Assembly (NCBI GenBank): GCA_963682025.1
Contig: OY821522.1
Coordinates: forward strand, 31,235,158-31,299,157
Source of the DNA: Cordilura impudica
Taxonomy: Eukaryota; Arthropoda; Insecta; Diptera; Scathophagidae
Length of the DNA: 64,000 nt
Direction: 5' to 3'
Part shown: in pieces, positions 18,852-31,700 of the stretch
Numbering within the stretch: the stretch's first letter is position 1
How the letters are laid out: every line of letters starts with the position of its first letter
The notes under the pieces: generated by a model
What the model was told of the DNA's origin: nothing
The model's input: the letters and a program-made list of their open reading frames with translations, nothing else
The model's database searches: none
Made by a program: the position numbers and the translations under genes

Positions 18852-18984
18852 TGTAGTGGTACGGCGGTGCTGGTAGAACTTTCGCTTCCGTTTCCCTGAG
18901 CCTTAACGGGTCGCACGTGCTGGCAGGGGGCCTAGCTCGCCGGAGGGGTGGGATCTTGTTAAGACCCAGGGAAACCGCACTACA
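18852..18984 (-). repeat. 133-bp LTR
   Basis: The minus strand begins TGTAGTG and ends CACTACA, perfect 7-bp inverted ends of TG...CA type, four bases from the primer-binding site. It is strikingly GC-rich for this window. The length is short for an insect LTR. Only one copy was seen. Confidence 0.7.
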
Positions 18985-20126
18985 GTATTTCACGTGCAAT
19001 TTTAAAAAAACTGAAAAAAAACGGTCGCTATAGGAGGGATGGCCATACTTACTCGGGGATTGGGGACGAGGTGTTATGCTCCTTTTGCCCTCCCTACCAT
19101 GTTACCACTATTCCATCTAACTTGGGTGGTAACCCACATAAAAAAAGTTTGGTTTGGTTTGGTTTTCTACATCGGGTTATATAAAAGTTTTTATTTACCC
19201 TTCATTTTAAGGTGTTTTAATTTTAAGTTATATATAGCAACATTTTATTTTTTTTTTTTAGAGAAATTTTATATTCTTAGCAAATTTTAATTTTAGCAAA
19301 AATTGAAATTTTGTTTAAATTTTATAATTAGAAAAGTTTTGGTCTAAATTTTATAGTTACAAAATTTTAGTTTAACAAATACTTTATATTTTGCAAAATT
19401 TTATAATAACGAAAATATTCTTACTTTGCAAAATTTATAATGAAAAATTTTTAGCTAAAGTTCAGATTTAGTAAATTTTATTGAAGTGGGGGAAAAAAAT
19501 TTTTTTTATGTAGTTTAATTTTACATATATACAAGTTTTATAATATAATAATAAGTTTTATATGGAGCACAATTTTATATTTGACGTCCTTTTATATTTA
19601 GCAAATTTAGTAAATTTTTTTTTTTTAGTCTTAGGAAATATTTACATGTTATAAAATTTTTATTTCTGATTATAATTCAGAAAATTATTTATGTATATAT
19701 AAAATAAAAATTACCGTCTTATGGCTAGTGTTGGTGGCAATGATGTAGCCGTTGCGGACAGGTGATGCTAGCAGTTGGAGGCTCCCTTAGCTGGAAGTTG
19801 CGAAAAGGGTGATTCTGGGAAGGGCATGGTGATGTTTTCTTTCTCCATGTTTTTTTTCTTTTGTTTCTATGCTCGCATCAAGATTTTTTTGTTTGTCGAA
19901 ATTTTTGTATTGTTTTTATTCCGGTTTTTTTTCGTTTATATTACAAAGTTTCAGGGGTTTTTTGTTCTTAAATTTTACTAACATTTTATTTTAATCGTTT
20001 TCTTTCTTTTCCAGTTTTGCTTTTCTGGCAAGTATTTGTTAGAAATGTCTTATTTTCATTGACATTAATGCTACTTTAATTTTTTTTTTTAATGTCCTAA
20101 TTTTACATTAACTTTATATGCACTTT
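18985..20126. other. AT-rich intergenic sequence with two GC-richer islands
   Basis: 19020-19140 is GC-richer and ends in a GGTTT repeat (19150-19165). 19240-19620 is T/A-rich with TTTAGCAAATTTTA-like degenerate repeats as at 6988-7333. 19720-19850 is a second GC-richer island; its minus strand shows an acceptor-like CTGCTAG, a 50-base open stretch and a donor-like GGTAATTT. No protein is recognised, and the open frames at 19039-19290 and 19775-19981 have only T-rich filler. Confidence 0.4.
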
Positions 20127-20459
20127 ACATCTAACTATGAGTAGAACAAAGTAAGCCGATGTTAATGGCTGACAACATGGGTGGGAATGAGAACGAGTAA
20201 ACTTGAATAAACTGTTTCAAAATAGAATTTCTTCTCTTGCAACAAAAAAAATTGGCAAACGACATTACCATATAAGGGGTTTTTTTATTAAATGGTACTG
20301 CACAAAAAAATAAAACAAACATACATACAAATCTCATACTGACGAAACGGGATTCTTGCAAAAATTTTACATTGCAAAAAAAATAACGTTTCGCTTAATG
20401 TGACTTGTACATTTTTTTGTTAAGTACAGTCGTCACCAAAAATAAACGGCCGTCACAAA
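20127..20459. repeat. Unidentified 340-bp repeat, copy B
   Basis: Direct repeat of 9711-10050. Differences include a C for G in the GCTGACAACATGGG phrase and a shorter stretch after GAGAACGAGTAAA. It ends ACGGCCGTCACAAA and within a few bases passes into the AAAAATG/AAAAATT satellite, so it marks the left edge of the satellite block. Confidence 0.75.
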
Positions 20460-20460
20460 T

Positions 20461-22026
20461 GGCAAAAATGAAAAATGAAAAATTTTAAAATAAAAATTCA
20501 AAATTGAAAATTGAAAATTAAAAATTAATAATTAAAAATTAAAAATTAAAAATTAAAAATTAAAAATTAAAAATTAAAAATTAAAAATTAAAAATTAGAA
20601 ATGAAAATTATAATATTAATATTAAAATATTAAATATTAAAAACTAAAAATTAAAAATTAAAAATTAAAAATTAAAAATTAAAAATTAAAAATTAAAAAT
20701 TAAAAAGTAAAAATTAAAAATTAAAAATTAAACACTAAAAATTAAAAACTAAAAATTAAAAATTAAAAATTTAAATTAAAAATTAAAAATTAAAAATTAA
20801 AAATTTAAAATTAAAAATTAAAAATTTAAAATTAAAAATTTAAAATTAAAAATTAAAAATTAAAAAATAAAAATTAAAAATTAAAAATTAAAAATTAAAA
20901 ATTAAAAATTAAAAATTAAAAATTAAAAATTAAAAATTAAAAATTAAAAATTAAAAATTAAAAATTAAAAATTAAAAATTAAAAATTAAAAATTAAAAAT
21001 TAAAAATTAAAAATTAAAAATTAAAAACTAAAAATTAAAAATTTAAAATTAAAAATTAAAAATTAAAAATTAAAAATTAAAAATTAAAAATTAAAAATTA
21101 AAAATTAAAAATATAAAATATAAAATATAAAATTTAAAATTTAAAATTTAAAATTTAAAATTGAAAATTAAAAATTAAAAATTAAACATTAAAAATTAAA
21201 AATTAAAAATTAAAAATTAAAAATTAAAAATTAAAAATTAAAAATTAAAAATTAAAAATTAAAAATTAAAAATTAAAAATTAAAAATTAAAAATTAAAAA
21301 TTAAAAATTAAAAATTAAAAATTAAAAATTAAAAATCAAAAATCAAAAATTAAAAATAAAAACTAGAAACTAAAAAGTAAAAATTAAAAATTAAAAATTA
21401 AAAATTAAAAATTAAAAATTAAAAATTAAAAATTAAAAATTAAAAATTAAAAATTAAAAATTAAAAATAAAAATTAAAAATTAAAAATTATAAATTAAAA
21501 ATTAAAAATTAAAAATTAAAAATTAAAAATTAAAATTTAAAAATTAAAAATTAAAAATTAAAAATTAAAATTTAAAAATTAAAAATTAAAAATTAAAAAT
21601 TAAAAACTAAAAATTAAAAATTAAAAATTAAAAATTAAAAATTAAAAATTAAAAATTAAAAATTAAAAATTAAAAATTAAAAATTAAAAATTAAAAATTA
21701 AAAATTAAAAATTAAAAATTAAAAATTAAAAATTAAAAATTAAAAATTAAAAATTAAAAATTAAAAATTAAAAATTAAAAATTAAAAATTAAAAATTAAA
21801 AATTAAAAATTAAAAATTAAAAATTAAAAATTAAAAATTAAAAATTAAAAATTAAAAATTAAAAATTAAAAATTAAAAATTAAAAATTCAAAATTAAAAA
21901 TTAAAAATTAAAAATTAAAAATTAAAAATTAAAAATTAAAAACTAAAAATTAAAAATTAAAAATTAAAAATTACACATTAATAATTAAAAATAAGAAATT
22001 AAAACTTAAAAATTAAAAATTAAAAA
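20461..22026. repeat. AAAAATT heptamer satellite, left arm
   Basis: A tandem 7-bp unit with scattered variants (AAAAACT, AAAAATC, AAAATAT, AAAATTT). The outermost bases carry AAAAATG units, the reverse complement of the CATTTTT satellite seen at 58766 onward. The plus strand is A-rich. Confidence 0.95.
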
Positions 22027-25000
22027 TTAAAATTAAAATTAAAATTAAAATTAAAATTAAAATTAAAATTAAAATTAAAATTAAAATTAAAATTAAAATT
22101 AAAATTAAAATTAAAATTAAAATTAAAATTAAAATTAAAATTAAAATTAAAATTAAAATTAAAATTAAAATTAAAATTAAAATTAAAATTAAAATTAAAA
22201 TTAAAATTAAAATTAAAATTAAAATTAAAATTAAAATTAAAATTAAAATTAAAATTAAAATTAAAATTAAAATTAAAATTAAAATTAAAATTAAAATTAA
22301 AATTAAAATTAAAATTAAAATTAAAATTAAAATTAAAATTAAAATTAAAATTAAAATTAAAATTAAAATTAAAATTAAAATTAAAATTAAAATTAAAATT
22401 AAAATTAAAATTAAAATTAAAATTAAAATTAAAATTAAAATTAAAATTAAAATTAAAATTAAAATTAAAATTAAAATTAAAATTAAAATTAAAATTAAAA
22501 TTAAAATTAAAATTAAAATTAAAATTAAAATTAAAATTAAAATTAAAATTAAAATTAAAATTAAAATTAAAATTAAAATTAAAATTAAAATTAAAATTAA
22601 AATTAAAATTAAAATTAAAATTAAAATTAAAATTAAAATTAAAATTAAAATTAAAATTAAAATTAAAATTAAAATTAAAATTAAAATTAAAATTAAAATT
22701 AAAATTAAAATTAAAATTAAAATTAAAATTAAAATTAAAATTAAAATTAAAATTAAAATTAAAATTAAAATTAAAATTAAAATTAAAATTAAAATTAAAA
22801 TTAAAATTAAAATTAAAATTAAAATTAAAATTAAAATTAAAATTAAAATTAAAATTAAAATTAAAATTAAAATTAAAATTAAAATTAAAATTAAAATTAA
22901 AATTAAAATTAAAATTAAAATTAAAATTAAAATTAAAATTAAAATTAAAATTAAAATTAAAATTAAAATTAAAATTAAAATTAAAATTAAAATTAAAATT
23001 AAAATTAAAATTAAAATTAAAATTAAAATTAAAATTAAAATTAAAATTAAAATTAAAATTAAAATTAAAATTAAAATTAAAATTAAAATTAAAATTAAAA
23101 TTAAAATTAAAATTAAAATTAAAATTAAAATTAAAATTAAAATTAAAATTAAAATTAAAATTAAAATTAAAATTAAAATTAAAATTAAAATTAAAATTAA
23201 AATTAAAATTAAAATTAAAATTAAAATTAAAATTAAAATTAAAATTAAAATTAAAATTAAAATTAAAATTAAAATTAAAATTAAAATTAAAATTAAAATT
23301 AAAATTAAAATTAAAATTAAAATTAAAATTAAAATTAAAATTAAAATTAAAATTAAAATTAAAATTAAAATTAAAATTAAAATTAAAATTAAAATTAAAA
23401 TTAAAATTAAAATTAAAATTAAAATTAAAATTAAAATTAAAATTAAAATTAAAATTAAAATTAAAATTAAAATTAAAATTAAAATTAAAATTAAAATTAA
23501 AATTAAAATTAAAATTAAAATTAAAATTAAAATTAAAATTAAAATTAAAATTAAAATTAAAATTAAAATTAAAATTAAAATTAAAATTAAAATTAAAATT
23601 AAAATTAAAATTAAAATTAAAATTAAAATTAAAATTAAAATTAAAATTAAAATTAAAATTAAAATTAAAATTAAAATTAAAATTAAAATTAAAATTAAAA
23701 TTAAAATTAAAATTAAAATTAAAATTAAAATTAAAATTAAAATTAAAATTAAAATTAAAATTAAAATTAAAATTAAAATTAAAATTAAAATTAAAATTAA
23801 AATTAAAATTAAAATTAAAATTAAAATTAAAATTAAAATTAAAATTAAAATTAAAATTAAAATTAAAATTAAAATTAAAATTAAAATTAAAATTAAAATT
23901 AAAATTAAAATTAAAATTAAAATTAAAATTAAAATTAAAATTAAAATTAAAATTAAAATTAAAATTAAAATTAAAATTAAAATTAAAATTAAAATTAAAA
24001 TTAAAATTAAAATTAAAATTAAAATTAAAATTAAAATTAAAATTAAAATTAAAATTAAAATTAAAATTAAAATTAAAATTAAAATTAAAATTAAAATTAA
24101 AATTAAAATTAAAATTAAAATTAAAATTAAAATTAAAATTAAAATTAAAATTAAAATTAAAATTAAAATTAAAATTAAAATTAAAATTAAAATTAAAATT
24201 AAAATTAAAATTAAAATTAAAATTAAAATTAAAATTAAAATTAAAATTAAAATTAAAATTAAAATTAAAATTAAAATTAAAATTAAAATTAAAATTAAAA
24301 TTAAAATTAAAATTAAAATTAAAATTAAAATTAAAATTAAAATTAAAATTAAAATTAAAATTAAAATTAAAATTAAAATTAAAATTAAAATTAAAATTAA
24401 AATTAAAATTAAAATTAAAATTAAAATTAAAATTAAAATTAAAATTAAAATTAAAATTAAAATTAAAATTAAAATTAAAATTAAAATTAAAATTAAAATT
24501 AAAATTAAAATTAAAATTAAAATTAAAATTAAAATTAAAATTAAAATTAAAATTAAAATTAAAATTAAAATTAAAATTAAAATTAAAATTAAAATTAAAA
24601 TTAAAATTAAAATTAAAATTAAAATTAAAATTAAAATTAAAATTAAAATTAAAATTAAAATTAAAATTAAAATTAAAATTAAAATTAAAATTAAAATTAA
24701 AATTAAAATTAAAATTAAAATTAAAATTAAAATTAAAATTAAAATTAAAATTAAAATTAAAATTAAAATTAAAATTAAAATTAAAATTAAAATTAAAATT
24801 AAAATTAAAATTAAAATTAAAATTAAAATTAAAATTAAAATTAAAATTAAAATTAAAATTAAAATTAAAATTAAAATTAAAATTAAAATTAAAATTAAAA
24901 TTAAAATTAAAATTAAAATTAAAATTAAAATTAAAATTAAAATTAAAATTAAAATTAAAATTAAAATTAAAATTAAAATTAAAATTAAAATTAAAATTAA

Positions 25001-28000
25001 AATTAAAATTAAAATTAAAATTAAAATTAAAATTAAAATTAAAATTAAAATTAAAATTAAAATTAAAATTAAAATTAAAATTAAAATTAAAATTAAAATT
25101 AAAATTAAAATTAAAATTAAAATTAAAATTAAAATTAAAATTAAAATTAAAATTAAAATTAAAATTAAAATTAAAATTAAAATTAAAATTAAAATTAAAA
25201 TTAAAATTAAAATTAAAATTAAAATTAAAATTAAAATTAAAATTAAAATTAAAATTAAAATTAAAATTAAAATTAAAATTAAAATTAAAATTAAAATTAA
25301 AATTAAAATTAAAATTAAAATTAAAATTAAAATTAAAATTAAAATTAAAATTAAAATTAAAATTAAAATTAAAATTAAAATTAAAATTAAAATTAAAATT
25401 AAAATTAAAATTAAAATTAAAATTAAAATTAAAATTAAAATTAAAATTAAAATTAAAATTAAAATTAAAATTAAAATTAAAATTAAAATTAAAATTAAAA
25501 TTAAAATTAAAATTAAAATTAAAATTAAAATTAAAATTAAAATTAAAATTAAAATTAAAATTAAAATTAAAATTAAAATTAAAATTAAAATTAAAATTAA
25601 AATTAAAATTAAAATTAAAATTAAAATTAAAATTAAAATTAAAATTAAAATTAAAATTAAAATTAAAATTAAAATTAAAATTAAAATTAAAATTAAAATT
25701 AAAATTAAAATTAAAATTAAAATTAAAATTAAAATTAAAATTAAAATTAAAATTAAAATTAAAATTAAAATTAAAATTAAAATTAAAATTAAAATTAAAA
25801 TTAAAATTAAAATTAAAATTAAAATTAAAATTAAAATTAAAATTAAAATTAAAATTAAAATTAAAATTAAAATTAAAATTAAAATTAAAATTAAAATTAA
25901 AATTAAAATTAAAATTAAAATTAAAATTAAAATTAAAATTAAAATTAAAATTAAAATTAAAATTAAAATTAAAATTAAAATTAAAATTAAAATTAAAATT
26001 AAAATTAAAATTAAAATTAAAATTAAAATTAAAATTAAAATTAAAATTAAAATTAAAATTAAAATTAAAATTAAAATTAAAATTAAAATTAAAATTAAAA
26101 TTAAAATTAAAATTAAAATTAAAATTAAAATTAAAATTAAAATTAAAATTAAAATTAAAATTAAAATTAAAATTAAAATTAAAATTAAAATTAAAATTAA
26201 AATTAAAATTAAAATTAAAATTAAAATTAAAATTAAAATTAAAATTAAAATTAAAATTAAAATTAAAATTAAAATTAAAATTAAAATTAAAATTAAAATT
26301 AAAATTAAAATTAAAATTAAAATTAAAATTAAAATTAAAATTAAAATTAAAATTAAAATTAAAATTAAAATTAAAATTAAAATTAAAATTAAAATTAAAA
26401 TTAAAATTAAAATTAAAATTAAAATTAAAATTAAAATTAAAATTAAAATTAAAATTAAAATTAAAATTAAAATTAAAATTAAAATTAAAATTAAAATTAA
26501 AATTAAAATTAAAATTAAAATTAAAATTAAAATTAAAATTAAAATTAAAATTAAAATTAAAATTAAAATTAAAATTAAAATTAAAATTAAAATTAAAATT
26601 AAAATTAAAATTAAAATTAAAATTAAAATTAAAATTAAAATTAAAATTAAAATTAAAATTAAAATTAAAATTAAAATTAAAATTAAAATTAAAATTAAAA
26701 TTAAAATTAAAATTAAAATTAAAATTAAAATTAAAATTAAAATTAAAATTAAAATTAAAATTAAAATTAAAATTAAAATTAAAATTAAAATTAAAATTAA
26801 AATTAAAATTAAAATTAAAATTAAAATTAAAATTAAAATTAAAATTAAAATTAAAATTAAAATTAAAATTAAAATTAAAATTAAAATTAAAATTAAAATT
26901 AAAATTAAAATTAAAATTAAAATTAAAATTAAAATTAAAATTAAAATTAAAATTAAAATTAAAATTAAAATTAAAATTAAAATTAAAATTAAAATTAAAA
27001 TTAAAATTAAAATTAAAATTAAAATTAAAATTAAAATTAAAATTAAAATTAAAATTAAAATTAAAATTAAAATTAAAATTAAAATTAAAATTAAAATTAA
27101 AATTAAAATTAAAATTAAAATTAAAATTAAAATTAAAATTAAAATTAAAATTAAAAATTAAAATTAAAATTAAAATTAAAATTAAAATTAAAATTAAAAT
27201 TAAAATTAAAATTAAAATTAAAATTAAAATTAAAATTAAAATTAAAATTAAAATTAAAATTAAAATTAAAATTAAAATTAAAATTAAAATTAAAATTAAA
27301 ATTAAAATTAAAATTAAAATTAAAATTAAAATTAAAATTAAAATTAAAATTAAAATTAAAATTAAAATTAAAATTAAAATTAAAATTAAAATTAAAATTA
27401 AAATTAAAATTAAAATTAAAATTAAAATTAAAATTAAAATTAAAATTAAAATTAAAATTAAAATTAAAATTAAAATTAAAATTAAAATTAAAATTAAAAT
27501 TAAAATTAAAATTAAAATTAAAATTAAAATTAAAATTAAAATTAAAATTAAATTAAAATTAAAATTAAAATTAAAATTAAAATTAAAATTAAAATTAAAA
27601 TTAAAATTAAAATTAAAATTAAAATTAAAATTAAAATTAAAATTAAAATTAAAATTAAAATTAAAATTAAAATTAAAATTAAAATTAAAAATTAAAATTA
27701 AAATTAAAATTAAAATTAAAATTAAAATTAAAATTAAAATTAAAATTAAATTAAAATTAAAATTAAAATTAAAATTAAAATTAAAATTAAAATTAAAATT
27801 AAAATTAAAATTAAAAAATTAAAATTAAAATTAAAATTAAAATTAAAATTAAAATTAAAATTAAAATTAAAATTAAAATTAAAATTAAAATTAAAATTAA
27901 AATTAAAATTAAAATTAAAATTAAAATTAAAATTAAAATTAAAATTAAAATTAAAATTAAAATTAAAATTAAAATTAAAATTAAAATTAAAATTAAAATT

Positions 28001-28583
28001 AAAATTAAAATTAAAATTAAAATTAAAATTAAAATTAAAATTAAAATTAAAATTAAAATTAAAATTAAAATTAAAATTAAAATTAAAATTAAAATTAAAA
28101 TTAAAATTAAAATTAAAATTAAAATTAAAATTAAAATTAAAATTAAAATTAAAATTAAAATTAAAATTAAAATTAAAATTAAAATTAAAATTAAAATTAA
28201 AATTAAAATTAAAATTAAAATTAAAATTAAAATTAAAATTAAAATTAAAATTAATAAATTTAAAATTAAAATTAAAATTAAAATTAAAATTAAAATTAAA
28301 ATTAAAATTAAAATTAAAATTAAAATTAAAATTAAAATAAAATTAAAATAAAATTAAAATTAAAATTAAAATTAAAATTAAAATTAAAATTAAAATTAAA
28401 ATTAAAATTAAAATTAAAATTAAAATTAAAATTAAAATTAAAATTAAAATTAAAATTAAAATTAAAATTTAATTTAAAAAATTAAAATTAAAATTAAAAT
28501 TAAAATTAAAATTAAAATTAAAATTAAAATTAAAATTAAAATTAAAATTAATAATTAAAATTAAAATTAAAATTAATTAAATT
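22027..28583. repeat. AAAATT hexamer satellite
   Basis: About 6.56 kb, close to 1,090 units. As far as can be read by eye, the first ~5.1 kb (to ~27153) is perfect, after which single-base indels and substitutions accumulate toward the gap (near 27155, 27551, 27689, 27749, 27815, 28254, 28340, 28468). It follows the heptamer block with a sharp switch from 7-bp to 6-bp periodicity. Confidence 0.95.
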
Positions 28584-28783
28584 NNNNNNNNNNNNNNNNN
28601 NNNNNNNNNNNNNNNNNNNNNNNNNNNNNNNNNNNNNNNNNNNNNNNNNNNNNNNNNNNNNNNNNNNNNNNNNNNNNNNNNNNNNNNNNNNNNNNNNNNN
28701 NNNNNNNNNNNNNNNNNNNNNNNNNNNNNNNNNNNNNNNNNNNNNNNNNNNNNNNNNNNNNNNNNNNNNNNNNNNNNNNNNNN
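28584..28783. other. Assembly gap (200 N)
   Basis: Exactly 200 N, probably a fixed-size placeholder for an unknown distance. Satellite lies on both sides, but the strand bias flips across it. Confidence 0.99.
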
Positions 28784-31700
28784 TAAATTTTTAATTTTTA
28801 ATTTTAAATTTTTAATTTTTAATATATTTTTAATATTTAATTTTTAATTTTTAATTTTTAGTTGATAATTATTAATTTTTAATTTTTAGTTTTTAATTTT
28901 TAACTTTTAATTTATAATTTAATTTATAATTTTTAATATTTATTTTTAATATATAATTTTTAATTCTTTATTTTTAATTTTTAATATTTAATTTTTAATT
29001 TTTAATTTTTAATTTTTAATTTATAATTTTTAATTTTTAATTTTTAGTTTTTAATTTTTAATACTTAATTTTTAATTTTTAATTTTTTATTTTTAATTTT
29101 TAATTTTTAATTTTTAATTTTTAATTTTTAATTTTTAATTTTTAATTTTTATTTTTTATTTTTTAATTTTTAATTTTTAATTTTTAATTTTTAATTTTTA
29201 ATTTTTAATTTTTAATTTTTAATTTTTAATTTTTAATTTTTAATTTTTAATTTTTAATTTTTAATTTTTAATTTTTAATTTTTAATTTTTAATTTTTAAT
29301 TTTTAATTTTTAATTTTTAATTTTTAATTTTTAATTTTTAATTTTTAATTTTTAATTTTTAATTTTTAATTTTTAATTTTTAATTTTTATTTTTTAATTT
29401 TTAATTTTTAATTTTTAATTTTTAATTTATAATTTTTAATTTTTAATTTTTAATTTTTAATTTTTAATTTTTAATTTTTAATTTTTAATTTTTAATTTTT
29501 AGTTTCTAATTTTTAATTTTTAATTTTTAATTTTTAATTTTTAATTTTTAATTTTTAATTTTTAATTTTTAATTTTTAATTTTTAATTTTTAATTTTTAA
29601 TTTTTAATTTTTAATTTTTAATTTTTAATTTTTAATTTTTAATTTTTAATTTTTAATTTTTAATTTTTAATTTTTAATTTTTAATTTTTAATTTTTAATT
29701 TTTAATTTTTAATTTTTAATTTTTAATTTTTAATTTTTTAATTTTTAATTTTTAATTTTTAATTTTTAATTTTTAATTTTTAATTTTTAATTTTTAATTT
29801 TTAATTTTTAATTTTTAATTTTTAATTTTTAATTTTTAATTTTTAATTTTTAATTTTTAATTTTTAATTTTTAATTTTTAATTTTTAATTTTTAATTTTT
29901 AATTTTTAATTTTTAATTTTTAATTTTTAATTTTTAATTTTTAATTTTTAATTTTTAATTTTTAATTTTTAATTTTTAATTTTTAATTTTTAATTTTTAA
30001 TTTTTAATTTTTAATTTTTAATTTTTAATTTTTAATTTTTAATTTTTAATTTTTAATTTTTAATTTTTAATTTTTAATTTTTAATTTTTAATTTTTAATT
30101 TTTAATTTTTAATTTTTAATTTTTAATTTTTAAATTTTAATTTTTAATTTTTAATTTTTAATTTTTAATTTTTAATTTTTAAATTTTAATTTTTAATTTT
30201 TAATTTTTAATTTTTAATTTTTTAATTTTAATTTTTAATTTTTAGTTTTAATTTTTAATTTTTAATTTTTAATTTTTAATTTTTAATTTTTAATGTTTAA
30301 TTTTTAATTTAAAATTTTTAATTTTTAATATATTTTTAATATTTAATTTTAAATTTTTAATTTTTAGTTGTTAATTTTTAATTTTTAATATTTATTTTCA
30401 ATATTTAATTTTTAATTCTTTATTTTTAATTTTTAATTTTTAATTTTTAGTTTTTAATTTTTAATACTTAATTTTTAATTTGTAATTTTTAATTTCTAAT
30501 TTTAAATTTTTTAATTTTTAATTTGTAATTTTTAATTTTTAATTTTTTATTTTTAATTTTTAATTTTTAATTTTTAATTTTTAATTTTTAATTTTAATTT
30601 TTAATTTTTAATTTTTAATTTTTAATTTTTAATTTTTAATTTTTAATTTTTAATTTTTAATTTTTAATTTTTAATTTTTAATTTTTAATTTTTAATTTTT
30701 AATTTTTAATTTTTAATTTTTAATTTTTAATTTTTAATTTTTAATTTTTAATTTTTAATTTTTAATTTTTAATTTTTAATTTTTAATTTTTAATTTTTAA
30801 TTTTTAATTTTTAATTTTTAATTTTAAATTTTTAATTTTTAATTTTTAATTTTTAATTTTTAATTTTTAATTTTTAATTTTTAATTTTTAATTTTTAATT
30901 TTTAATTTTTAATTTTTAATTTTTAATTTTTAATTTTTAATTTTTAATTTTTAATTTTTAATTTTTAATTTTTAATTTTTAATTTTAAATTTTTAATTTT
31001 TAATTTTTAATTTTTAATTTTTAATTTTTACTTTTTAATTTTTAATTTTTAATTTTTAATTTTTAATTTTTAATTTTTAATTTTTAATTTTTAATTTTTA
31101 ATTTTTAATTTTTAATTTTTAATTTTTAATTTTTAATTTTTAATTTTTAATTTTTAATTTTTAATTTTTAATTTTTAATTTTTAATTTTTAATTTTTAAT
31201 TTTTAATTTTTAATTTTTAATTTTTAATTTTTAATTTTTAATTTTTAATTTTTAATTTTTAATTTTTAATTTTTAATTTTTAATTTTTAATTTTTAATTT
31301 TTAATTTTTAATTTTTAATTTTTAATTTTTAATTTTTAATTTTTAATTTTTAATTTTTAATTTTTAATTTTTAATTTTTAATTTTTAATTTTTAATTTTT
31401 AATTTTTAATTTTTAATTTTTAATTTTTAATTTTTAATTTTTAATTTTTAATTTTTAATTTTTAATTTTTAATTTTTAATTTTTAATTTTTAATTTTTAA
31501 TTTTTAATTTTTAATTTTTAATTTTTAATTTTTAATTTTTAATTTTTAATTTTTAATTTTTAATTTTTAATTTTTAATTTTTAATTTTTAATTTTTAATT
31601 TTTAATTTTTAATTTTTAATTTTTAATTTTTAATTTTTAATTCTTAATTTTTAATTTTTAATTTTTAATTTTTAATTTTTAATTTTTAATTTTTAATTTT

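Larger units (their letters stand above)
17618..18984 (-). mobile_element. 5' part of an LTR retrotransposon (remnant)
   Basis: On the minus strand: a short GC-rich LTR (18984-18852), spacer GAAA, a tRNA-Lys primer-binding site (18847-18830) and about 1.2 kb of AT-rich leader-like sequence ending at the A-rich stretch near 17618. A minus-strand ATG at 17676-17674 opens a frame of about 20 codons that might be a gag start, but that is speculative. No pol motifs and no second LTR are in the window, so this is a truncated copy. Use of tRNA-Lys suggests a gypsy-group element. The internal sequence is assigned only by position. Confidence 0.45.

Noticed and set aside
20131..20361. Minus-strand 76-codon frame with a hydrophobic start
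   Set aside because: It lies wholly in the 340-bp repeat. The other copy (9711-10050) does not preserve the frame because of small indels.
9711..20459. LTR pair of one 10-kb retrotransposon
   Set aside because: The bracketed sequence holds a hAT gene, a Jockey element and another LTR element but no gag-pol of its own. No primer-binding site or polypurine tract adjoins the repeats.
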